Positions 55,708 to 64,000 of a stretch of 64,000 nucleotides of DNA are shown here, piece by piece. Position numbers and translations under genes: made by a program. The notes beneath the pieces are model-generated. The model had not been told where the DNA came from, searched no databases, and saw only the letters and a program-made list of their open reading frames with translations. The DNA comes from Hymenopus coronatus (Eukaryota; Arthropoda; Insecta; Mantodea; Hymenopodidae): positions 9,778,001 through 9,842,000 of the forward strand of contig CM060893.1 in the NCBI GenBank assembly GCA_030762935.1. Reading direction: 5' to 3'. Each line of letters begins with the position of its first letter. Within the stretch, counting starts at the first letter, position 1.

Positions 55708-56099
55708 GTATGTATTGAAATTTAGTCACAATATTGTTGATTCCTTAATAAAATGTGGCAATCTTGTATAGAGCTTATGATTGTAAAACTGAGGGTGTTC
55801 AGAACAGGAAGTAAGCTATTATGTAGGAAGGATAATTCAATAAGTCCCAGGTAGGAGAGGATGGATGTGTTCACATGAGCTCTCCATGGGAAAAGAAATG
55901 AGTGTGAATAAAGAGATATAGGGCTAGAATCAGCACTTTCTGCTAGATGTGAAATGAAATGAAGCCTAGCTGTATAATATGGTATATGCTAGTTTTTGCA
56001 ATGATGTTGCTGATAATAGGAGTTGAGTTAAACCCTGTGCCAAACCCTGTGCCAAAAATGAGCCAGAATTTAAGGATTTCAAAATTAGGAATAATACAA

Positions 56100-57330
56100 G
56101 GAGTAAAGGGAAACAATAACAGTTTGGTAGGATAACTATAAGAAGAAATAACAGAATATAAAAGGAACATGCTGAAAGAGTAGAAGAGAAGAGCAAAATG
56201 AACATTCCTTTTGGAGTTGAAAAGTCAAGAGATAATTGTACATGGCAACTGATAGAAAAACTAGGTGTACAAGTAGTGGATTGTAAATCATTGATTTGCA
56301 TAGAATTGGAACAACAAGCTCAAAGTGAAGACTAGTGAATTAAACTTGATACCATAAAATTTAAATGAGCAGTTCTATCAAACACAAAAAGCTAATGGAA
56401 CCTTTATAGTTATTGAAAATGACAAAGGGGAAACAAGCTTTTGTACTAGGTGTTGATATATGGATAGATGACAGGAAACAGAAAATTAGTAAGTGATATG
56501 TTGGGCATACAGAAGTCAGTTACCATTTCAGTCACCTGTAAGAAATGAAAACATGACAGAAGGGATGGTAAACGAGTAAGAAAGGAGGAAGGAGGAGAAA
56601 TGCAGATACCACCAACAAGGCAAAGAACACCAGAGAATCAACTGATAGCAGGCACATGTAGAGAGGTCTTGGGAGCAGCTGCAGGGTTTGTATTGACAGA
56701 AACCTGTGGAAGTGTTGTGTCTACGTCAGGTGAAAACATAATGAAAGTGAGGGAGGAATAAGGCACAAACAGGATGACTAGAAGTAAGGCTAAACTACAA
56801 AAATTTAGATTTGAAAGGAAGGAGTCAGTATAGGTGGAGTTGGTGGTCATATGCTGGAACATTGAAGAAAAATGTTAAATGGAGAAATAAGACAGTTAAA
56901 GACTGTGATGTATTGGTAATAGAATCTTGGTTAGACATAAGTATTGAGCTTAAAGGCTTTATAGTAAGGCAGAAGAAAGACAAGGATACATATTAGTTGG
57001 AAATGCAGCGTTTATAAGAGAACATTTTCAGTGAAGATGTTTATTGAATATGGGGACAATTGAGCTCCATAATGCAAAATAAATTATATAAGTAGGTTTT
57101 AAAGTTTGTGTTTAGCAGCAATGTATAACCCACCAAATAATTCTGAGTTTTATAACCCAAATTTATTCCATAACTTGGGAAAGGACATGGAAGTGCTGCA
57201 AAACTAATATGGTCACAGAAATGTTGTTATAATAGGAGATTTCCATACAAGAATTTTGTTGATTTTGTTGTCTATAATCCCTTTTGGTAGAAGTGAAACT
57301 CAATGATGCCACAAAGTTTCACTTCTGGCA
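56100..57330 (+). pseudogene. Non-LTR retrotransposon ORF1/endonuclease fragment in intron
   Basis: Decayed plus-strand frames: LAWNIEEKC near 56850; DVLVIESWLDISIELKGF near 56905; GTIELHNAK near 57055; AMYNPPNNSEFYNPNLFHNL near 57120; then VVIIGDFHTRI near 57225. This is the order of an APE-type endonuclease from a jockey/CR1-like element, with GDFN read as GDFH. Sequence from 56180 may be its ORF1. It lies within the intron of the coiled-coil/ankyrin gene in the sense orientation. Confidence 0.65.
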
Positions 57331-57342
57331 AAAGGGATTATA
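57273..57342. repeat. 28-bp inverted repeat with 14-base loop
   Basis: Left arm 57273-57300 (TATAATCCCTTTTGG...AAACT) and right arm 57315-57342 are complementary except for two positions around GGT/GCC. Located in the intron beside the retrotransposon relic. Confidence 0.9.
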
Positions 57343-57978
57343 AACAATAGCTTGGTATATCAAACAACTTTTCTTTGTGTTGTTGTGAAAGACCTCTACC
57401 CATTTTGTTCAACAATGGGCATTGAAGCTTCCAGCAAGATTCTGCACCAGGCTATAAAACAAGATCTTTTCAGCTTGGCTTTAGAAAAGTGTTCCAGATT
57501 TTATTGTTACCCAGGACTGGTCTTCTAGCAGCCCTGTCCTCAATCTGTTGGATTATGGTCCAATAGATTTAGATTCTGTGTCAAAGCAAAAGGGCAACAT
57601 TTTGAGTAATAATGTATGGTTAAGCACAGAATACATGTGCAGCACATGTGCCATAGTCAGACTAAAAAAACAGTGTAAAGTACATTTTTGCCGTATTAGA
57701 AAATCCTTGTAACAGAACAAATGGCTAGACTTAGTATGTGATATGAACACCAGTATATATTTGTCGTTATAGTAGGCATGTATATGTGAACATATTGAGC
57801 ATCATGAACTGAGCTAGTAATCACATGTATGTGTATTTATTAAAGATGTACAAAGAATTTAATGCTTTGAGTAACCTTTGTAGCAGTATCCTTACTCTGG
57901 AATGTCTGTGTGTCTTGCTACTGAGAATGCATTTTAATGTTATATTGAAATTAGTTATTGTGTTTTCTTGTGTTGCAG

Positions 57979-58413
57979 CCTCAAGGAAACACAACAAACA
58001 CAAACATTACAGAAAATGTTGATATAAGAGTCAAACAACTATTCACATCCGTAAAAAGTGGAAATGAAGCAGAGGTGAAGTCCGTCATAGCATCTGGAGT
58101 AAACGTGAATTCTGTAGATGATAAAGGCATGACTGTACTACATTATGTAGCAGAACTTGGTTATGTGTCAGTTTGTGAACATCTTCTAAACAAGCGAGCA
58201 GATGTTAATGTGAAGGATAGCCAGAGTAACACTCCCCTACACTATGCTTGTTATCATGGACATCTTCCTATTGTGAAACTGCTTATTGCTCATGGTGCTT
58301 CCGTTTCAATAATTGACTCTAGCAAACACGCTCCTCTACATTATGCAGCACATAGGGGACACAGAGATATATGCGAGTATCTTCTGGACAAGGGGGCAGA
58401 TGTTGACGTTTGA
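57979..58413 (+). CDS. Coiled-coil/ankyrin gene, ankyrin exon
   Basis: The second exon. The acceptor is CTTGTGTTGCAG|CCTCAAGG at 57978/57979, phase 0, in frame with the coiled-coil exon. After a linker (PQGNTTNTNITENVDIRVKQ) come a partial first ankyrin repeat and three good ones: GMTVLHYVAELGYVSVCEHL, NTPLHYACYHGHLPIVKLLI and APLHYAAHRGHRDICEYLLD. A TGA then follows GADVDV. The combined product is 374 residues. Ankyrin repeats mediate protein-protein binding; the partner is unknown. The array continues in frame after the stop (see next entry), so the gene may be truncated or in decay. Confidence 0.82.
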   Translation, partial: PQGNTTNTNITENVDIRVKQLFTSVKSGNEAEVKSVIASGVNVNSVDDKGMTVLHYVAELGYVSVCEHLLNKRADVNVKDSQSNTPLHYACYHGHLPIVKLLIAHGASVSIIDSSKHAPLHYAAHRGHRDICEYLLDKGADVDV

Positions 58414-58482
58414 AATATCACTCCCCTGCACAAGGCTTGTTATAATGGACATCTTCATATTGTGAAGCTGCTTCTGTTAGTC
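58414..58482 (+). pseudogene. Ankyrin repeat remnant beyond the stop
   Basis: In the same frame directly after the TGA: NITPLHKACYNGHLHIVKLL then a stop. Four or so residues of the consensus before NITPLH are missing, which points to a small deletion that created or accompanied the stop. Confidence 0.75.
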
Positions 58483-58960
58483 TAAAAGATGTCAATAGTA
58501 GAATCCCACTATCTTGCGCACAAACACAACGCAACACATCTATTTGTGAATATTTGAGGAAGTAGGATCATCATCACATGATCAATCGTGTCTGCCTGAG
58601 AACATTTATTTTGCTTACAACTCTGAGACAGTGGTCACCAATCCAGTACCTTATGTCTGGTTATAACTGCCGTGTAGCACAGCCATATTACAAACCCAAT
58701 GTATGATACATGAAAACCGTGATTCACTTCATGCAAAATCAAGAGATTTTGGTAAATGTTACTTGTATTTAAATTTTATTTACTTCCTACATCGGTTCTG
58801 TACCTTCTACCCTTAATTTTATACAAATGATCGTATCGTCTATAGTGTGCTGGGTTTTCTAATTTCTTTCAAATGTCCAACCAAGCATTTAAACAAGCAT
58901 AAGCTTCAAATAGTACAACTAACCTATGTCTTTTATGCTAACTTTTAGCGGCTCCCATTT
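58483..58960. other. Downstream of ankyrin gene; no gene seen
   Basis: Probable 3' UTR/spacer. No clear further ankyrin repeat. Confidence 0.4.
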
Positions 58961-58969
58961 ATTTTCTTC

Positions 58970-59430
58970 GCCTTTCATAAGCCCAACATTTTTACCTCTC
59001 TATGAATTTTAAGCCCTTCTCTTATCTTTTTCAGCAAATTAGTTTGATTAACTCTGTCCCAGCATGCTACTCCATATTCCAAAACTGGCTGCACTAAGGA
59101 GCTGTAGGCAATTTCTCTGACTATTGTGCTCCCCTTTTTCAATATTCTCATTACAAAATGCAATGCTTTCCATGCTTTCCTAGATGTAGAATTAATCTGA
59201 TCCTCCCATTCGGCATTACCTGACAAGATCATTCCCAAATATTTGAAGCTGTCCATCTCTGGAATATGATAGCTATACAGAACTTTCCTCTTGGTTCTAC
59301 TAAAAACAATTGACTTACTGCTGGTAGCATTAATTTCCATTTATTTGTGGCAGATGACTACTTATTTAATTTAGGTCATCCTGAAGAGCAGTCATATACA
59401 TGGTATTTTGAATCTTATTGTATATAATAA
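58970..59430 (-). pseudogene. Jockey-like reverse transcriptase C-terminal fragment
   Basis: The minus-strand 121-codon open stretch (59340-58975) holds NATSSKSIVFSRTKRKV, SFKYLGMILSGNAEWEDQIN, KAWKALHFVMRILKKGS and YSSLVQPVLEYGVACWD. This is the typical segment after the catalytic domain of jockey/CR1 elements. The frame upstream (to 59430) continues as TALQDDLN after a stop. The YADD motif is not recoverable. Confidence 0.82.
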
Positions 59431-61060
59431 TACATTTCATATTTACAGTAATATCATTACCCAGTAATGAACCTTACGTCACGCCCAAACTTAGAAAACC
59501 CCTTTCAGACAGTTCTTTACCAACTCTAACTCTTTGTGTCCTCCCTTTCAAAAAGTGTATCTCTTGCTAATTCATCAGTTAACAGCATATAAATATTTCT
59601 GATGCCTAACTTACAAGTTTTTGCACAAAGTGGGGTACAGCCAAATTAAAACTCAGCCCAGACTGATGCTTAAAAGCAGCAGCCCCATATCAGTAAATTA
59701 AGTATGTAATAGAATCCTTCCAGGTTGAAATTTTGGCACGAGGGTGGTACTGATATTCTGGCAATTGATAGCATTGTTAACAAAAGACTAACCTATTAAA
59801 AATATTATTTTTGCCAAATGCATTTATGTTACCCTGAAACAAATGACAGAAAACAGTGCTAATATATGTTTTTATATCATCCATCAGCATTTCATGTGGT
59901 TTAGATTACTTAATGCAAGAAAAATATTGTAAATGCGACAACATGGTGGATTGATTGTAAATTTATACATGCTTGTACTGAAATGACAACATGCATTTAA
60001 TTATAAGATGGCTGAGGTAAACAAGTCAACAATAAATTACGTCCTAAGAGTATCCAATGCAGTATGTGGTTAATGTAAGTTGTATAGTAAATGTAAAATA
60101 CACACTCCAGAAAAAGGAGCAAAGATTACAAAAATATCAACTACTAATTATAATTAAGAGTAAAAACATAGATCACACTCAAACTTCACTGTTGAAATAA
60201 ATAACGTACTTTAGCAACCATGTTTTAAAGAACACATTAGATGTTTAAAGCATAAACAGACAGATAAGTCAGCTGCAGCACAAAATGTTTGGACTTAAAG
60301 CCATAATTTTCACAGTGAATTCAAGTTATTAAAATTAATGCAGCATCCAATTAGATTAACAGTTTGGGAAGATCCATTAATTTTAAAGAACAAAAATTAA
60401 GTCATAAATTTTGACATATCACAAACAGGCAGACTCATCTCAAAATGCATCCATCCAGAAGAGAGACCTCTCACTACCATGAGTTCATCAGTGAATCTCC
60501 ATTGAAAGTGGTGATAACAGCCACCGAAACATGTCAGAAGTAAGTTACTTTATTTCAAGAATAAAGTTTGAGTGCAATTTATGTTTTTACTCTTAATTGA
60601 TTTGTTGCTTCACTGTGTATTCCCATTAATGTTTTAATAGTTAATTATAAAACTGTTTTTTGGAAGCTTTAATTGAAAAACACACTGGACAAATAACTGC
60701 ATTATTATATAACTCTGTCAGGAGGCTAAGCTTCCACTTAATTCTGCTTTATAGCATAGAAAGCAAAAATGGAGTTATATTACAACCATACATTATTTTT
60801 AAACTTAACCAACCAGTAAAAACTCTCCTGCACGCTTAATTTATTATTCATTGGCTCCAATTAACTGCAAAACTGCAGGTAAGTGTTGCTAAAAAGATAT
60901 AAAATGGCAGCAGAAACAGTTAGTTCACTGTAGGCGACTGAAAGGGGCAGACTTCAGAAGTTAGTTCAAATACCAAGGCGGGTAAGCTAGTTTTTCTCAA
61001 TATATAGTCTCAGTAATTTGTAACCAGTTCATTCTTTTTGACCAATTTGCAAGTTAACAT
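59431..61060. other. No gene recognised
   Basis: About 1.6 kb of AT-rich spacer; no supported features on either strand. Confidence 0.4.
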
Positions 61061-61305
61061 ATTTTTTTTTGTTGGTACTGTTTAACGCCCGCTTTTACTG
61101 CTCTGGCAACGCAGACTTTGACACTGATGATACATGAAGATGGAGCCCCAATGGAATGGATGTTGAGGAAACTGGAGAACTGAGAGAAAACCTACCCCTG
61201 CTCTACTTTGTCCACCACAAATCTCACATGCAGTCACTTGGGATCGAACCCAGACCGTTTAGGTGAGAGGCGAGTGGTCTGACCACTCGGTCATGGTGCA
61301 GCCTG
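61058..61305 (-). mobile_element. SINE-B copy (antisense) with 10-bp target duplication
   Basis: TACTGTTTAACGCCCGCTTT, CCACAAATCTCACATGCAGT, TGGGATCGAACCC and CGAGTGGTCTGACCACTCGG. TGCAAGTTAA flanks it at 61048-61057 and 61306-61315. Confidence 0.9.
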
Positions 61306-61739
61306 TGCAAGTTAATAGATATCAAAATTAGAAGCAAAGGAAGTTAAAGTATGATGACCAAATCCTGTAGTATGAATTTTTTTATCAAATGACTGAAATT
61401 AATTAAGCCAATAAAGTGGGCAATATTCCAATACACATAGGTATGAAAGTTAAAATGAAATAGAACAATGTAGTACATATGTAAAAGTTACATTAATTGG
61501 TGGAATACATTTCATATATTGTATAATTCTTCACTTCATTATTAAATATTTATATTTGCACAGAATTATGTTATACAATTGTTAACATATCAATAAAGCC
61601 AAGGTGCTTAAATGTTCTCCACTTCTTGTCATTTTGAGAGTAAGATTTATAGATATCTCCTTACCTACTCATATTTAGAAAAACATTCTTTTAAAGAGCA
61701 ATGATTCACGGCATTGATATGTAATTCACTTCTGATATT

Positions 61740-62650
61740 ATGTTAAATTGCCAGAACAGAAAGTTAATCATTTCATATGCTGGCAGACTTGTTTGAGCGA
61801 TCGACAATTCAAAGCCCATGAAATAGTAGTGGCCACAGGCATATACAAGGTACCTACAGTGTTCTCAATTTTGCACCAAAAATTAGGTCTGACAAAGGTC
61901 TCGGTAACATGGTCACCACATTTGCTGTCAATGGATAATAAAACACAATTGTATGATTGATTCAGGAATTGGTTGGCACTTTTCTGTTGCAATCCTGATA
62001 AGTTTCTGCATCAATACATATATGTGGATAAAACATGGATACACTACTACACTCCAGAGACAAAAGTAGTTGAAACATGGGTTTTTAAAGGCTCTAAAGA
62101 AGGTAAGGATTTTGACATCTACACATAAGGTGATGGCCTCAATTTTTTGGGATGCATGCAGAATCATTTACATTGATTACTTGCAGAAAGGAAGAATGAT
62201 AAATGGAGAGTATTATGCATCGTTATTGCACTGGTTGAATGGAGAAATCAAGAAAAAACACCCTCATCTGGAAAGGATCCGCTTCCTCTAAGACAATGCA
62301 AGGGTGCACACCTGCGCAGTTTCAATGGTGAAACTTGTAGAATTAGAGTTTGAATTAAAGTATTCAACATAGACGCCAGATTTGCCCCCCCCCCCCCCCC
62401 AGTGACTTATTTTTATTTCCAAAGTTGAAAAAGTGGCTCGGGAAAACAATTCATGTCTAACGAAGAGGTAATCTCACAAACTGACACCTATTTTGAGGGC
62501 CTTTCAAAATCATACTTTTTGGAAGGCAATTGGAGAAATGCCGGGAAAAGTGAATTTAGCTAAAAGGAGATTATGTTGAAAGATAAAAACATTTACCAAA
62601 AATAATTTGTTTTTCTATTCTTTTCTAAGGACTTATTGAACGCCCCTTGT
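61740..62650 (+). pseudogene. mariner-type transposase pseudogene
   Basis: Plus-strand frames in order: helix-turn-helix part FKAHEIVVATGIYKVPTVFS (61820); LTKVSVTWSPHLLSMDNKTQ (61895); YVDKTWIHYY-like segment with the first catalytic Asp (62030); VMASIFWDACRIIYIDYLQK (62140), YYASLLHWLNGEIKKKHPHL (62215), then DNARVHT with the second Asp after a stop (62295); and a TPDLPP...YFYF remnant of SPDLAPSDYFLF (62375-62415), broken by a C-run, where the third Asp would lie. The tail SNEEVISQTDTYFEGLSKSY (62465) completes it. Several stops and shifts make it inactive. I could not define terminal inverted repeats. Confidence 0.88.
62384..62400. repeat. C-homopolymer inside mariner pseudogene
   Basis: A run of about 17 C that disrupts the transposase frame at the position of the SPDLAPSD motif. 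Confidence 0.9.
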
Positions 62651-62772
62651 GGTTCACAAAATACATTTTGAACTAAATAATTGAATGTAATTTAATTTGT
62701 ACCAACTTTAATACATTAACCCTAGTTTTCATTACAAAATCCATTCAAGTTCACATCTTAAATAATGAATGA

Positions 62773-63007
62773 GGGGAGGGGGTAGTGTTTAACACCCATT
62801 TTTACTACTCTGGCACTGCAAGCGATGACACTGATGATACATGAAGATGGAGCCCTGGTGGAATGTGATGGTGGGGGAAACTGGAAAACCTGCCCCTGCA
62901 CTGCTTTGTCCACCACAAATCTCACATGTGGTCGATTGGGATCGAACCCGGATCATCTAGATGAGAGGCGAGTGGTCTGACCACTTGGCCACGGGCAGCC
63001 ATAAATA
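62773..63007 (-). mobile_element. SINE-B copy (antisense) with 12-bp target duplication
   Basis: TAGTGTTTAACACCCATTTT, CCACAAATCTCACATGTGGT, GGATCGAACCC and GTCTGACCACTTGGCCACGG. AATAATGAATGA flanks it at 62761-62772 and 63008-63019. Confidence 0.9.
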
Positions 63008-63022
63008 AATAATGAATGACAT

Positions 63023-63312
63023 TGCCCTCCATGGTGTAATGGTTACCATGCTAACTTCATATACCCAAGGTCATGGGTTGAAACCCAGCGGAGGACAATG
63101 GATTTTTTCAGTCATAAAAATCCTTACCATGGCTTCCTTGAGAAGGGAAGTAAAGTCCTGTGTCATAGATTTACAGCACATAAAAGAACCTCAAGCCTTA
63201 TAGAGAGGCCTCTGAGCAAAATTAAGCTATCTTTCATAACCAGTATAGAATGGGATGCTGAGAACCACACCAGTTAAAGGGTGTCCATAAATAAAACCTT
63301 TTTTTTTAAATA
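63023..63312 (+). mobile_element. SINE-A copy beside SINE-B
   Basis: TGCCCTCCATGGTGTAATGG head, GGGTTGAAACCC B box, GGGTGTCCATAAATAAAACC tail. AATGACAT flanks it at 63015-63022 and 63313-63320, overlapping the right target repeat of the neighbouring SINE-B. Confidence 0.85.
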
Positions 63313-63320
63313 AATGACAT

Positions 63321-64000
63321 AAGCTACCATGCTAAAAGTTTGGTAAAGCTTCATATAAATTTGATAATAGTATGTTCATGAGGCATGTTAAAGTTTTTTT
63401 ATACCGGCTTCTTCATAAAGATAGTTACCCGCTTCCTTTCCCTTGCTCATCAGCCCTTGATTGGTGCACTATTTAAAGCACATACTAAGAGATAAAAATA
63501 TTCCATTGCTGTGTTCAATTTTCATTCAATCTACTGGTCAAAATCTTTTGAATGTCTTTTTTTTTCTGCAGCAGTTAGAATTTGAAATTGTATATGGAAT
63601 TGAATTATTAAAAAGGTTCTGCATTTTGCAAGCATGATAAAACCTTTGAGAGATTATCTCACCTAAATGTAATGCCATTTTCAGTAATGCCAACATCTGC
63701 CAAAATTCTCTACCCTCTTAATAAAAAAATGATCTTCATTTCTTTAATACCTCAAACTTTCTTAAAAGCTGGATTATAATGTTTTGTAATTTATGATATC
63801 CAACCTTGCTACCAGAAATTAATACATTTCCTACTTTCTGGAGTTCTCAGCAATAAATTACATGACGAACCCAAATGTTCTTGCTTTGCCTCATCCCACA
63901 CCAATACAAATAAGTCCAACTGTGGGAACAGATTTATCAAATTTGTATCCAAGAAAAGGATTAGAGCAGAAACTACATTGTTGGCTTTTATACCATATAG
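63321..64000. other. No gene recognised
   Basis: AT-rich. Between 63830 and 64000 both strands have 45-57 codon open stretches of protein-like composition, but neither matches a family I know. Confidence 0.3.

Noticed and set aside
58405..58416. Selenocysteine readthrough at the ankyrin TGA
   Set aside because: I see no SECIS-like hairpin that I could argue for, the position is not a cysteine site in ankyrin repeats, and nearby consensus residues are missing, which fits a disabling deletion better.
63830..64000. Possible exon at the right edge
   Set aside because: Both strands are open for about 50 codons and neither translation resembles a family I know; cut by the window end.

Overview
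This is eukaryotic DNA from a large, AT-rich, repeat-laden genome. I judge it to be an arthropod, probably an insect with a big genome; I cannot name the species. The evidence is: spliced genes with GT-AG introns, C2H2 zinc-finger genes with an acidic MDIKTEIKEE-type leader exon, four recurring tRNA-derived or tRNA-like SINE families with target-site duplications, Ty3/gypsy, Penelope-like, jockey/CR1-like, mariner, hAT-like and piggyBac-like remnants, and short CCTAA runs of the insect telomere type. No bacterial gene organisation is present.

Layout. 1-6.2 kb: nested transposon debris (non-LTR reverse transcriptase, gypsy LTR and leader, a decayed DNA transposon with inverted termini, two SINEs). 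7.7-22.4 kb, minus strand: zinc-finger gene ZNF-1, three coding exons (22347-21895, 15182-15145, 9107-7712) joining in frame to 628 residues with 14 fingers. Its introns are swollen by a gypsy element with both LTRs (16283-21074), a Penelope-like element and SINEs. 22.4-32 kb: the spacer between two head-to-head genes, with SINEs, an 87-bp minisatellite and a CpG-containing candidate promoter. 32-38.2 kb, plus strand: paralogue ZNF-2, coding exons 32061-32393, 34138-34178 and 37159-38212, 475 residues and nine fingers, followed by six dead fingers. ZNF-1 and ZNF-2 are arms of an inverted duplication: exon phases match, intron sequences still align, and one SINE insertion is shared.

38.7-54.9 kb holds SINEs (one nested in another), non-LTR and gypsy fragments, a 214-bp near-perfect palindrome, a 160-175-bp tandem repeat, a hAT-like pseudogene and an unassigned 55-codon candidate exon. 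55.0-58.4 kb, plus strand: a two-exon coiled-coil/ankyrin gene or decaying gene (374 residues) with an 18-residue tandem repeat in the coil and a stop inside the ankyrin array. 58.9-64 kb: a jockey-like reverse-transcriptase tail, a mariner pseudogene and more SINEs.

The three host-type genes look like fast-evolving, repeat-based DNA- or protein-binding genes. There is no operon-like cooperation. The ZNF pair probably encodes nuclear DNA-binding regulators whose specificity has diverged since duplication. No wholly new system is proven here; the best leads are the inverted ZNF pair with independent stop-codon truncations and a GC splice donor, the long palindrome, and the unassigned exon at 49.7-49.8 kb.
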